A stretch of DNA of 64,000 nt, from assembly GCA_022447585.1 (NCBI GenBank), contig JAKVAR010000009.1, positions 307,133 to 371,132 on the forward strand, in the 5' to 3' direction. Every line of letters begins with the position of its first letter. Position 1 is the first letter of the stretch. The notes under the pieces were generated by a model. That model made no database searches and was not told where the DNA came from. It saw only the letters and a list, made by a program, of their open reading frames with translations. This stretch comes from Crocinitomicaceae bacterium. Lineage in GTDB: Bacteria > Bacteroidota > Bacteroidia > Flavobacteriales_D > Crocinitomicaceae. Positions 1-8,837 of the stretch are shown here, piece by piece. The position numbers and the translations under genes are program-made.

Positions 1-27
1 GAGGATGATTTCGACGCATACAACTAA

Positions 28-347
28 GCTTATGTTCATATTCGTTTCCCGATATTTCTAAAATTCATACGATTAGAATAATCAGTTTAATTAAATCTCC
101 ATTATGAAAAATCCTACTACTTAAGACCTATTAGTTCAGTTATTAGACTTAAATAGATCACTGTCGCTATCTGCTTTTTAATAAAGGTCAATTATTTACA
201 TCAAATATAGTTTCCAAAAAAAACTTTTCAAGATGTATCAAATTCAGTTTTAAATGACATTGCAGTCTCTGCGCTTATTTTTTTCTCTACTCTAGTAAGA
301 ATCACATAATGAATCCCGTCTATGCCTGTTCGCATTGAATAAATCTG
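28..347. other. Gene-free left-edge region
   Basis: No convincing gene lies between the window edge and the bshA promoter. The first 27 bases read as an acidic C-terminal tail followed by TAA, which could be the end of a gene lying to the left, but it is too short to call. The remainder is AT-rich with stops in all frames. Confidence 0.5.
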
Positions 348-355
348 TAATTTTG
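348..355 (+). promoter_or_regulatory. Bacteroidota -7 element (TAATTTTG) for bshA
   Basis: TAATTTTG fits the Bacteroidota -7 consensus TAnnTTTG and lies 32 bases before the bshA ATG. I see no clean -33 TTG at the ideal distance. Confidence 0.45.
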
Positions 356-387
356 AATAGGGCAAGTTGTTCTAATAAGGAATTAAT

Positions 388-1509
388 ATGAAAATAGGAA
401 TCGTACTATATCCAACCTTCGGTGGTAGTGGAGTAGTTGCTACAGAGCTTGGTAAATCATTGGCAGCTAAGGGACACGAAATACATTTTATAACGTATTC
501 TCAACCGGTAAGGTTAGGGTCATTTAAAGAAAATATTTTTTACCACGAAGTAACGGTTTCAGATTACCCGCTATTCGAGTACGAACCTTATGAAACAGTA
601 TTAGCTAGTAAAATGGTTGATGTGGTTAAACATGAGAATTTAGATATTCTGCATGTTCATTATGCTATCCCTCACGCATCAGCCGCATTTATGGCACGTC
701 AAATACTTAAATCACAAGGGATTAAAACTCCATTTGTTACTACTTTACACGGAACCGATATTACTTTAGTTGGAAAAGATTCATCTTTCGAGCCAGTAAT
801 TACCTTTTGTCTTAATGAGTCTGATGCTGTTACTGCAGTTTCAGAAAGTTTAAAACAAGATACCTACAAACATTTTAGTACCAGTAGAGAAATCTCAGTT
901 ATTCCGAATTTTATACCTATTCAGGAAAAACCATCAGAAAAAAACTTAGCATGCAGAAGAAGGTATGCTCCGGATAACGAACCTATTCTTTGTCACATTT
1001 CAAACTTCAGAAAAGTTAAACGTGTTCAAGATGTTTTAAAGGTATTTGCTAAAGTGAATGAGTTTAAAAAATCTAGAATTATTTTAGTCGGTGATGGGCC
1101 CGAGCGGTATTCTTTACAAGAGCTTTGTCGTGAGTTGAGCTTATGTGATCGCGTTATCTTTTTAGGAAAGCTAAGAGACACACAACAAGTTCTTGAATTG
1201 GCAGATTTGTTTTTATTACCTTCAGAAACAGAAAGTTTCGGTTTAGCTGCACTTGAGGCTATGGCAGTTGGTGTTCCTGTCATTTCATCGAATACAGGGG
1301 GGATACCTGAAGTGAATTTACATGGTGTAACAGGTTTTCTTTCAAACGTGGGAGATGTCAATGACATGGCTAAAAATGCATTACATATCATTGAAGATGA
1401 CGAGACACTGCAAAGATTTAAAAAGAATGCTGTTCTGCGCACAAAAGATTTTGATATCCAAAAAATTGTTCAGCGCTATGAAGACCTTTACAAAAAGGTG
1501 CTTTCATAA
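388..1509 (+). CDS. bshA: N-acetyl-alpha-D-glucosaminyl L-malate synthase BshA
   Basis: This cytoplasmic glycosyltransferase (GT4 family, GT-B fold) joins GlcNAc from UDP-GlcNAc to L-malate, the first step of bacillithiol synthesis. The 373-residue protein has the full family length. The N-terminus (IVLYPTFGGSGVVATELG) is the characteristic BshA start. An HVHYAIPHA stretch and a TTLHGTDITLVG stretch follow in the N-terminal domain. The C-terminal UDP-sugar domain carries GDGPERY and the E-x7-E motif in PSETESFGLAALEAM (about residues 277-291). The ATG is preceded by AAGGA. The gene stands alone, convergent with a thiolase gene across a shared terminator. It implies the organism uses bacillithiol as a low-molecular-weight thiol, as many Bacteroidota do; the other bsh genes are not in this window. 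Confidence 0.95.
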   Translation: MKIGIVLYPTFGGSGVVATELGKSLAAKGHEIHFITYSQPVRLGSFKENIFYHEVTVSDYPLFEYEPYETVLASKMVDVVKHENLDILHVHYAIPHASAAFMARQILKSQGIKTPFVTTLHGTDITLVGKDSSFEPVITFCLNESDAVTAVSESLKQDTYKHFSTSREISVIPNFIPIQEKPSEKNLACRRRYAPDNEPILCHISNFRKVKRVQDVLKVFAKVNEFKKSRIILVGDGPERYSLQELCRELSLCDRVIFLGKLRDTQQVLELADLFLLPSETESFGLAALEAMAVGVPVISSNTGGIPEVNLHGVTGFLSNVGDVNDMAKNALHIIEDDETLQRFKKNAVLRTKDFDIQKIVQRYEDLYKKVLS

Positions 1510-1526
1510 CTTAAACTTTTTATAAT

Positions 1527-1561
1527 ATAAAAGCCCTAACTCTTTGAGCTAGGGCTTTTAT
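1527..1561. terminator. Bidirectional intrinsic terminator between bshA and the thiolase gene
   Basis: A 16-bp stem (ATAAAAGCCCTAACTC paired with GAGCTAGGGCTTTTAT, one A-C mismatch) closes a TTT loop. T-rich flanks on both strands let it serve both convergent genes. Confidence 0.85.
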
Positions 1562-1575
1562 ATATACTTTACTTA

Positions 1576-2754
1576 CTAGACGTTCTCAATAACCATAGCA
1601 GATGCACCACCACCGCCATTGCAAATACCAGCAGCACCATATTTACCACCGTTTTGTTTAAGCACGTTAATTAAAGTAACAATAATTCTAGAACCAGAGT
1701 TTCCAAGTGGATGACCAAGAGCAACTGCTCCACCATTAACATCAACTTTAGCCGCATCCAATCCTAATTTCTGTATATTGACTAATCCAACAACAGAAAA
1801 CGCTTGATTTAATTCCCAGTAATCAATGTCAGCGACAGTTAAATTTGCTTTTTTTAATGCAACAGGAACCGCTTTAGATGGAGCAGTAGTAAACCATTCT
1901 GGCTCATGCGCAGCATCACCATAACCAATCAATTTTGCGACTGGTGATAATCCTAACTCTTCAGCTTTTTCTTTACTCATTAAAACCAATGCAGAAGCAC
2001 CATCATTTAAGGTAGAGGCGTTAGCCGCTGTAACAGTTCCATCCTTTGTGAAAACAGCCCGTAACGCTGGAATCTTTTCCATTTTAACATTTGTGTATTC
2101 TTCATCCTTTGAGACCACTATTGCGTCACCGCGTCTTTGAGGTACTTCAACTGGAATTATTTCATCGTCAAATTTTCCAGCATCCCATGCAGCAGAAGCT
2201 CTTTTGTATGATTCTATTGCGAAGTTATCTTGATCTTCTCTTGTAATGTTATTTTCAGTAGCGCATTTATCGGCACAAACTCCCATATGAACATTGTTAT
2301 AGACGTCAGTTAAACCGTCTTTAACCATTCCATCATACATCTTAACATCACCAAGTTTAGTTGCATTACGCGCATTGTAGTAATGAGGAACCATACTCAT
2401 ATTTTCCATCCCTCCAGCAACAACAACATCATTATCGCCACAAAGAATAGATTGAGCAGCTAAGCTTAAAGCTTTCATTCCAGAAGCACAAACCTTATTT
2501 ACTGTAGTACAAGGAACATCATTTTCAATGCCAGCAAACATGGCAGCTTGTCGAGCAGGCGCTTGTCCTAAATCAGCCTGAAGGACATTTCCCATAAATA
2601 CTTCATTTACTTGATGCGCTTTAACACCAGATTTATCCAATGCTCCTTTGATTGCTGTCGCACCTAACTTAGTTGCTGGGACAGTTGATAAGGCACCACC
2701 AAAACTCCCCATAGGAGTTCTAACTGCTGATATAATATATACTTCTTTACTCAT
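1576..2754 (-). CDS. Acetyl-CoA C-acetyltransferase (thiolase)
   Basis: The 392-residue protein is a full-length type II thiolase of the AtoB/PhaA kind. It condenses two acetyl-CoA to acetoacetyl-CoA or runs the reverse cleavage. The acylated nucleophile is Cys89 in NKVCASGMKA. The catalytic His348 lies in GGAVALGHPLGNSGSR and the second catalytic Cys378 in GICNGGGGASA. It starts with MSKEVYIISAVRTPMGSFGG, a classic thiolase N-terminus. It is transcribed alone; TATTTTCG (minus strand, bases 2773-2780) is a near-consensus -7 element. In Flavobacteriia such genes often serve leucine, isoleucine or fatty-acid degradation, which fits the acyl-CoA carboxylase gene at 8838, but the exact substrate cannot be read from sequence. 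Confidence 0.93.
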   Translation of the reverse strand: MSKEVYIISAVRTPMGSFGGALSTVPATKLGATAIKGALDKSGVKAHQVNEVFMGNVLQADLGQAPARQAAMFAGIENDVPCTTVNKVCASGMKALSLAAQSILCGDNDVVVAGGMENMSMVPHYYNARNATKLGDVKMYDGMVKDGLTDVYNNVHMGVCADKCATENNITREDQDNFAIESYKRASAAWDAGKFDDEIIPVEVPQRRGDAIVVSKDEEYTNVKMEKIPALRAVFTKDGTVTAANASTLNDGASALVLMSKEKAEELGLSPVAKLIGYGDAAHEPEWFTTAPSKAVPVALKKANLTVADIDYWELNQAFSVVGLVNIQKLGLDAAKVDVNGGAVALGHPLGNSGSRIIVTLINVLKQNGGKYGAAGICNGGGGASAMVIENV

Positions 2755-2894
2755 GTGTGTTTGTTTTAATGAGCACGAAAATAGTAATTTCCCGTCATAT
2801 TAACGGTAGTTCATGATGATTAATAATAGATAAACAGAGCCAAATTATAATCTATTTTATGCTTAAGAAAATATGTTAAAAAGCATTGATTCAT

Positions 2895-2902
2895 TACTTT
2901 TG
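2895..2902 (+). promoter_or_regulatory. -7 element (TACTTTTG) for the DUF3078 gene
   Basis: TACTTTTG matches TAnnTTTG exactly and ends 19 bases before the ATG at 2922. An upstream in-frame TTG at 2886 would place the start before the promoter element, so ATG 2922 is preferred. Confidence 0.7.
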
Positions 2903-2921
2903 TGCAAACAAAAACAGAAAA

Positions 2922-3854
2922 ATGAAAAAATTATTAATTGCTATTTTGGCTTTCACAACCATTGGGACGTCATTAGCACAGGGCGACACAATCCCTAAGA
3001 ACTGGAGACTAAAAGCAACCTACGGTTTAAATGGTACTCAATCTTCATTCATTAACTGGAATGCAGGAGGTAGAAATAACATTGCACTCTTAGGATATAT
3101 TGAGGCTTCTGCAAACTATTCTAAGGGAAATTACAAATGGGATAATGATTTAGGTTTAGCCCTTGGTGGACTTCAATACATTGGTAAAGGAAATTCAGGC
3201 CCATTGCAGAAAACAGATGATAAAATTGATTTTACGTCAAATTTCGGAGTTAAAATTAAGGAGCATTGGTATATATCTGTTTTAGGTAATTTCAAGACTC
3301 AGTTTATGGATGGATTTAGCTACCCTAATGACTCTATAAGAACTTCAACTTTTATGGCTCCAGGGTACTCAACATTTGCAATTGGTATCGATTACAAACC
3401 AACAGATAATTTTTCAATCTTTTTATCACCAATTGCCGCTAAAATGACATTTGTAAACGACCAAGTTCTAGCAGATGCTGGAGAATTCGGTGTTGAAGGA
3501 GCTACTTATGACGATTTTGGCAATCTGTTAACTGCTGGTAAAAGATTCAGAGGTGAGTTCGGTGCCTATTTTAAAATGATGTACAATAGAACCTTAGTTA
3601 AGAATATTGATGTTAAATCTAAGCTAGAGTTGTTCTCTAATTATTTAAATAACCCTGAGAATATTGATGTTGCGGCAGAAGTAATCTTCAACTTTAAAGT
3701 GAACTCTTGGTTCTCAGCTTCATTAAACTTAAATCTGTTGTATGATCACGACATAACTATCAGAGACGTAAACGGTAATTCTGGACCAAGAACACAGTTC
3801 AAATCAGTCTTAGGTTTAGGTGTATCTTATACTATGAGAAATTTCAAAGAATAA
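2922..3854 (+). CDS. DUF3078 family protein, probable outer-membrane beta-barrel
   Basis: The 310-residue product begins MKKLLIAILAFTTIGTSLAQ, a clear Sec signal peptide ending in the Bacteroidota-typical AQ. The mature part has the DUF3078 hallmarks: NWRLKATYGLNGTQSSF, then WNAGGRNN, then alternating hydrophobic and aromatic strands to a C-terminus ending in an aromatic-rich strand. This pattern suggests an outer-membrane or periplasmic beta-rich protein. DUF3078 proteins are common in Bacteroidota, and no biochemical function is established. I chose the ATG at 2922 because the promoter -7 element lies between it and an upstream TTG. The gene is monocistronic, bounded by its own promoter and a strong terminator at 3876. 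Confidence 0.85.
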   Translation: MKKLLIAILAFTTIGTSLAQGDTIPKNWRLKATYGLNGTQSSFINWNAGGRNNIALLGYIEASANYSKGNYKWDNDLGLALGGLQYIGKGNSGPLQKTDDKIDFTSNFGVKIKEHWYISVLGNFKTQFMDGFSYPNDSIRTSTFMAPGYSTFAIGIDYKPTDNFSIFLSPIAAKMTFVNDQVLADAGEFGVEGATYDDFGNLLTAGKRFRGEFGAYFKMMYNRTLVKNIDVKSKLELFSNYLNNPENIDVAAEVIFNFKVNSWFSASLNLNLLYDHDITIRDVNGNSGPRTQFKSVLGLGVSYTMRNFKE

Positions 3855-3875
3855 TCAATTGAATGATTTATTATC

Positions 3876-3903
3876 AAGGGAAGCGAATGCTTCCCTTTTT
3901 TTA
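3876..3903 (+). terminator. Intrinsic terminator after the DUF3078 gene
   Basis: AAGGGAAGC pairs with GCTTCCCTT around a GAAT loop and is followed by a T-run. Confidence 0.9.
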
Positions 3904-3943
3904 TGACTAATAAGTCAGAGAGTTTAGTATTTTCGTAATTCAA

Positions 3944-6010
3944 ATGAATATTTTTTCAGACATATCTTTATTGTGGCTTATCCCTTTGGGCTTATTGTGC
4001 GCACTGATTTCTTTCTTCTATTATAAAAATCAATTTATTGAGTCTAAAAAAGGAGTAAAGGCGAGTTTGATTAGTCTTCGATCCTTCGCTTTGTTTTTAC
4101 TCGGACTTTTATTATTTGGTGTTATATATGAGCAAAAAGAAACTAAATCCGAGAAACCAGTTTTTGTAACTCTAATTGATAATTCATCATCTATGTTGAA
4201 TTATCAAGATAGTACTGGAATTTTAAATGAAATTGAAGACTTTAAAAAGCAATTAGAATTTAAGTATCCTGATAAATTTGATTTCAGAACCTATTCTTTA
4301 GGGCAAGGAATATCACTTGACTCAATAGATCTAAAAGATGAAATTTCTAACCACGAGGTTGGATTTGATTTTTTATACAATGAATTCTACAATAGAAATG
4401 TTGGTGGCATCTGTTTCATCAGTGATGGGAATTTTAATCAAGGTTCCAACCCCATCTATTCTGCCAAGAAGATAGATTTAACACCCATTTTCACATTAGG
4501 AGTTGGTGATACTCTTATTAAAAAAGATCAACTAATACGTAATGTAAATACAAATGAAATTGCGTTTTATAAAAATGACTTTCCCATAGAGATTCAAATT
4601 GAAGCTCAGAAAATGAATGATGTTACAAGCGAGCTATCGTTATGGCAAGATGATAAACTGATAGATTCTCAAGCATTAATTTACGGTGATCAAGACTCTG
4701 AATTCAAAACGGTTGTATTTAATGTTAATGCTAGCTCAATTGGGTTTCAAAACTATACCGTCCGACTTAAAAACGAAGACAAAGAATCCTCTTATGAAAA
4801 CAACAGAAGATCAGTATTTGTTGAAGTTATAGATTCGAGAAGTAAAGTGCTTATGATTGCAAAAGCACCTCACCCGGATTTAACAGCTATAAAACAGGTT
4901 CTTGATAAAGATCAGAATATTGATGTTGAGTCGGTTTTATTAAGCGAATGGGATGGGACGATTAAGGACGTATCTTTGGTTATTTGGCACAACCCATCAG
5001 AAAATGGTAAAGCATTGCAGCAGTTGATAATAAAAGAAAATAAACCATGTCTTTACATGCTCGGATTAAATGCAAAGGAATCTTTTGTTAATGATCTAAA
5101 CCTTGGAATTAGACTACCTCGAGTAAATTCTATTGATCAGGTGCAAGGAGCAATTCAAGATGGATTTCAATTATTTGATATTTCTGACAAATTAAAACGA
5201 GCCATAAAAAACTGGCAGCCACTTTCAGTTCCATTTGGAGATTTAAATCATAATGGTGGTAGCGTTCTAATCAAACAAAAAGTAGGGAGCATATTAAAAG
5301 AATCACCGGTTCTATTTTTCAACTCAAGCAATGGTAAAAAATCGGGTGTAATAATAGGTGAGGGGTTATGGCGTTGGAGGCTATCGAATTACATGAGTTC
5401 TAATAATGTAAATGCATTTAATGAGCTGATTCAAAAAACGACACAGTATTTAACTGTAAAAACAAATACTGATCCCTTGCGAATTAGTCTTCCAAAAAGA
5501 ATTAATTCAAACCGTTCAATGATCATAAATGCTGAATTTTATAATTCATCTTTTGAACGAATCATTACTCCTGAAATAAATTTTATCCTTACTAATAATA
5601 AAGATGTTTCAACAGATTATACATTCTCCAAAAAACAATTTGATTACGCCTTAGATCTCGGAGAATTAAATGAGGGTGTTTATTCTTGGTCTGCTGAAGT
5701 ATTTTTTAATGGGAAGCGTCATTCTAAAAAAGGAAGTTTTGTGGTTGAGGACATATCTATCGAAGATATCGCAACAAGAGCTGATCACAATTTACTGAAT
5801 CAAATTTCGTCAAATTCTAATGGAAATTTCTATAAGTTAGAGGATTATAATTCATTAATTAACGAAATATCGTTAAGAAGGGATATCGCAACTGTCAGTT
5901 ACCAGGAATCAACATTTTTAGATTTAATTGATTGGAAGATAATTCTACTTCTGATTGTTTTATTATTAGCTATAGAGTGGTTTATTAGAAGATATTCAGG
6001 CACTTATTAG
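3944..6010 (+). CDS. VWA-like inner-membrane protein
   Basis: A 688-residue membrane protein. Two N-terminal transmembrane segments (about residues 8-26 and 44-62) are followed directly by VTLIDNSSSM, where D79-x-S81-x-S83 matches the MIDAS metal motif of von Willebrand factor A domains. A large extracytoplasmic part follows, then a C-terminal transmembrane segment (about 663-682) with a short basic tail. The layout resembles BatA-like or glutamine-amidotransferase-like membrane proteins common in Bacteroidota, usually annotated only as hypothetical VWA proteins. Such proteins may scaffold envelope complexes; I cannot name a partner. TATTTTCG at 3928-3935, a near-consensus -7 element, ends 8 bases before the ATG. 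The gene appears monocistronic. Confidence 0.75.
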   Translation: MNIFSDISLLWLIPLGLLCALISFFYYKNQFIESKKGVKASLISLRSFALFLLGLLLFGVIYEQKETKSEKPVFVTLIDNSSSMLNYQDSTGILNEIEDFKKQLEFKYPDKFDFRTYSLGQGISLDSIDLKDEISNHEVGFDFLYNEFYNRNVGGICFISDGNFNQGSNPIYSAKKIDLTPIFTLGVGDTLIKKDQLIRNVNTNEIAFYKNDFPIEIQIEAQKMNDVTSELSLWQDDKLIDSQALIYGDQDSEFKTVVFNVNASSIGFQNYTVRLKNEDKESSYENNRRSVFVEVIDSRSKVLMIAKAPHPDLTAIKQVLDKDQNIDVESVLLSEWDGTIKDVSLVIWHNPSENGKALQQLIIKENKPCLYMLGLNAKESFVNDLNLGIRLPRVNSIDQVQGAIQDGFQLFDISDKLKRAIKNWQPLSVPFGDLNHNGGSVLIKQKVGSILKESPVLFFNSSNGKKSGVIIGEGLWRWRLSNYMSSNNVNAFNELIQKTTQYLTVKTNTDPLRISLPKRINSNRSMIINAEFYNSSFERIITPEINFILTNNKDVSTDYTFSKKQFDYALDLGELNEGVYSWSAEVFFNGKRHSKKGSFVVEDISIEDIATRADHNLLNQISSNSNGNFYKLEDYNSLINEISLRRDIATVSYQESTFLDLIDWKIILLLIVLLLAIEWFIRRYSGTY

Positions 6011-6084
6011 AATTAATTCTTCTTGAACACAATAACTTATTTTAACAATCGTTTTATAGGAAAGCATTTTAATAAAAGTTGCCT

Positions 6085-6234
6085 ATGTTAAAAAAATACA
6101 CGCCAATTGCTCCACGTGAAGAGTCTAAATTCACTCCAAGTACCTCAACAATTCAAGCGATTTTAAATTACAGTAAGTCGATTGAAGTAAAGGAAACTAA
6201 GAGTAATAAGAAAATACTCATAGTATTAAACTAA
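6085..6234 (+). CDS. Small 49-residue protein, function unknown
   Basis: An ATG-started frame encodes 49 residues beginning MLKKYTPIAPREESKF and ending KKILIVLN. The middle (TIQAILNYSKSIEVKETK) looks like an amphipathic helix followed by a charged turn and a hydrophobic strand. It is followed within 20 bases by a strong terminator, which supports it as a transcribed unit. My recollection is that similar short proteins ending in 'ILNYSKSLEV...LN' are common in Bacteroidota, but I cannot verify this. It could be independent or the tail cistron of the VWA gene, 74 bases upstream. No catalytic motif is visible. Confidence 0.6.
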   Translation: MLKKYTPIAPREESKFTPSTSTIQAILNYSKSIEVKETKSNKKILIVLN

Positions 6235-6244
6235 AGTTTAAATA

Positions 6245-6283
6245 ATTAAAAAAGGGAGCTCAAATTGAGCTCCCTTTTTTAAT
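6245..6283. terminator. Bidirectional intrinsic terminator
   Basis: A perfect inverted repeat with 19-base arms (ATTAAAAAAGGGAGCTCAA and its complement) contains a GC core and A/T tracts on both sides, so it can terminate both the small gene upstream and the M13 peptidase gene on the minus strand. Confidence 0.92.
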
Positions 6284-6295
6284 TATTCTCATACC

Positions 6296-8365
6296 TTACC
6301 AGATTCTAGCAATACTTTTTTCTGGATTCCTCATTTTATCACCTTCCTGAATATCAAAAGCCTTAAAGAACTCAGGACAATTCATCAATGGTCCATTCAC
6401 TCTATACATTCCTGGAGAATGAGGATCATTTGCAATTCTATTCTTTAATTCAGCATCGGTATAATTAATTTTCCATAATTGAGCATACGCAATAAAAAAG
6501 CGTTGAGCTGGTGTAAATCCATTTCTCAATTTATTAGATTTAAATTCAGCTGTTTTAGTATAAGCATGATAAGCCATAGTCAACCCTCCTAAATCCGCAA
6601 TATTTTCACCCATTGTTAAATCTGGGTTAACGCAATGACCGTCAATTGGGCAGAAACCAGAAAAAGTTTGCCCCAGTTTCCCTGTACGCTCCTGGAAAGC
6701 TTCAAGGTCTTGGTCGGTCCACCAATTCTTAAAAGAACCATCAGCAGCAAATTTTGACCCCATATCATCAAACCCATGAGTAAACTCATGCCCAATAACC
6801 ATTCCGATACGACCATAATTAACAGCATCTTCATACTTGTTGCTAAAGAAAGGCGCTTGCATAATACCAGCAGGGAATGCAATTTCATTCAAAAGAGGGT
6901 GATAGTATGCATTAACCATGTGAGCTGGCATACCCCATTCTTCCTTATCTACTTTAAGATTAAGTTTTGCTAAGTTTTTATTGTAAGACCTCACAGAGGC
7001 CTTCTTAACATTCCCAAAGTAATCATCAGCCTTAAAATCTAAATCGGAGAAATCTTCCCATTTATTTGGAAAACCTAACTTACGACCAATAGATTCTAAT
7101 TTAGTCAAAGCTTGTGTTTTCGTCTCTTTTGTCATCCAATCTAGATCTATAATACGCTCTTTAAAGACGATTAGTAAATTATCAACCATTGCATTAACCC
7201 TTTGCTGAGACGCATCAGAAAAGTGTCTTCCAACAAAAGCCTTACCCAATAATTCGCCAAATTCCATTCTAGTAATTTCATCTATTGCACGATCTCCAAT
7301 TGGTTTCATTTCACTTTTACCCGTTAACACAGTACCATAAAAATCAAAATTCAATTGAACCATGTTTTCTGACAAATGCCCAGCATAATTATCTATTAAA
7401 CACCAAGTTAAATAGCCTTTAATGGTTTCAAGAGAAGAACGATCTATTATCTTATTTATATTTTTCATGAAAATCGGCTGTCCAACAATAATAGAATCAA
7501 AACTTTCAATGCCTGTCAATGAAATATATTCATCCATTGAGAATATCTGGTTTTTGGCAATAAAATCTTCACGGCAAAATTTGTTGTAAGTGTTCTCCGG
7601 AACTCGCTGTTCTGCCGGGGACATCATCATTTCGGCAATACTTGTCTCAAAAGCTACAATATCCTCAGCATTACTTAAAACTTCTCCAGTTTCCCTAGAC
7701 ATGTACTCAAAAACATTAGCGATATGCTCAGTATACGAATCCTTAATCACTTTCTTGTCGTCTTTCAAGTAGTAATCCTTATTAGGAAGACCAGTACCAG
7801 CTTGATAGTAGTTAACAATATGTTGGTCAACATTTTTTAAATCCTGACCTACACCAAAATAAAAGAACGGAAAAACTCCTTGTTTGTGCAAAGCAGCAAC
7901 AACTGAAGGAAGGTCAGACTTTGAGCTGATTCCAGAAATCATACTTAAATCGGTCTTTAACGGACGAATATTAGCGCTATTTCTTTTCTCCATATCAATA
8001 TAAGACGCGTAGTAATCGCCTAATATTTGCTGCGTAGAACCAATTTTGGCATCCGCATTTTTTGCTTCTTCAAGAATTTTAGTTAGTTTTTTTTTGTTGC
8101 TTAAATCTAACTCATTAAAGCTACCCCAGCGAGATTCAGATGCTGGCACAGGATTATCCACTAACCATTGACCATTTGCATAATTGAAGAAATCATCTTT
8201 AGGACTAACGTTTAAATCCAAATACTCAGTATCGATCGTTTGATACTTACCCGCATCTATAGCTTCAGACATTTCAGCCTGCGTATTTTCTGTTGCTTTC
8301 TTTGATGTATCACAACCTGAAAGGGTAATTACCAATGTTGTTAATAGAATTAAATTCTTTCTCAT
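6296..8365 (-). CDS. pepO: M13 family metallopeptidase, lipoprotein (PepO/neprilysin-like)
   Basis: The 689-residue protein is a full-length M13 zinc endopeptidase. A lipoprotein signal ends at LVITLSGC (Cys18). The N-terminal M13 domain follows, with the typical DDFFNYANGQWL sequence. The C-terminal catalytic domain has the zinc motif HEFTH (residues 526-530), the third ligand in ENIADLGG (Glu587), and the NAYYHPLLNEIAFPAGI substrate-binding stretch. It is probably anchored in the periplasm or at the cell surface and degrades peptides. It is the last gene of an operon with elaA (2-base gap) and the acyl-CoA carboxylase gene, all read leftward. All key residues are present. Confidence 0.95.
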   Translation of the reverse strand: MRKNLILLTTLVITLSGCDTSKKATENTQAEMSEAIDAGKYQTIDTEYLDLNVSPKDDFFNYANGQWLVDNPVPASESRWGSFNELDLSNKKKLTKILEEAKNADAKIGSTQQILGDYYASYIDMEKRNSANIRPLKTDLSMISGISSKSDLPSVVAALHKQGVFPFFYFGVGQDLKNVDQHIVNYYQAGTGLPNKDYYLKDDKKVIKDSYTEHIANVFEYMSRETGEVLSNAEDIVAFETSIAEMMMSPAEQRVPENTYNKFCREDFIAKNQIFSMDEYISLTGIESFDSIIVGQPIFMKNINKIIDRSSLETIKGYLTWCLIDNYAGHLSENMVQLNFDFYGTVLTGKSEMKPIGDRAIDEITRMEFGELLGKAFVGRHFSDASQQRVNAMVDNLLIVFKERIIDLDWMTKETKTQALTKLESIGRKLGFPNKWEDFSDLDFKADDYFGNVKKASVRSYNKNLAKLNLKVDKEEWGMPAHMVNAYYHPLLNEIAFPAGIMQAPFFSNKYEDAVNYGRIGMVIGHEFTHGFDDMGSKFAADGSFKNWWTDQDLEAFQERTGKLGQTFSGFCPIDGHCVNPDLTMGENIADLGGLTMAYHAYTKTAEFKSNKLRNGFTPAQRFFIAYAQLWKINYTDAELKNRIANDPHSPGMYRVNGPLMNCPEFFKAFDIQEGDKMRNPEKSIARIW

Positions 8366-8367
8366 AA

Positions 8368-8826
8368 TTACTTTTTTACTTCAAATCTCATTTCAACATG
8401 AGGAATTCCATCTTCTAAATATTCTTTTCCAGTAGAAACGAAATCATGTTGACCATAATATTTCTGAAGATGTTTCTGAGCTGAAATTACAATTGGAGAA
8501 TTTCCGAATTCTTGTAACGCAAACTTCATTGCCACTTCCATTAATTTGTGTCCAATTCCATTTCCACGAATTTCATCTTCAATAACTACACGTCCAATTG
8601 CGGAGTCAGAATAGGAAAGACCAGGTGGTAATATTCTTGCAGTTGCAACAACATTCCCTTTTCCATCTCTACATAATAAGTGGTAACACTTTTTATCTTT
8701 ACCGTCTAAATCGAGATATGCGCAATCCTGTTCTACAACAAAAACGCGCATTCTTAAAGCAACGATGTCATGAAATTCGTTCAGGCTTAAATCTCTATAA
8801 TGTTTTACTTGCCAGTCTAAATGCAT
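8368..8826 (-). CDS. elaA: ElaA-like GNAT N-acetyltransferase
   Basis: The 152-residue cytoplasmic protein fits the ElaA group of GNAT acetyltransferases, which transfer an acetyl group from acetyl-CoA to an unknown amine. The family hallmark VVEQDCAYLDLDGKD is present near residue 30. The acetyl-CoA-binding loop is RGNGIGHKLM (about residues 87-96). The length equals that of E. coli ElaA. It sits between the carboxylase gene (12-base gap) and the M13 peptidase gene (2-base gap), so it is co-transcribed, though the three functions have no obvious link. Confidence 0.88.
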   Translation of the reverse strand: MHLDWQVKHYRDLSLNEFHDIVALRMRVFVVEQDCAYLDLDGKDKKCYHLLCRDGKGNVVATARILPPGLSYSDSAIGRVVIEDEIRGNGIGHKLMEVAMKFALQEFGNSPIVISAQKHLQKYYGQHDFVSTGKEYLEDGIPHVEMRFEVKK

Positions 8827-8837
8827 CTTTTTAATAA

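Noticed and set aside
1..27. Acidic tail (EDDFDAYN) and stop at the left edge as the end of a gene
   Set aside because: Only eight codons are visible; any frame gives such a tail by chance.
1026..1442. Long minus-strand frame inside bshA
   Set aside because: Shadow frame of a well-supported gene, with no family similarity.
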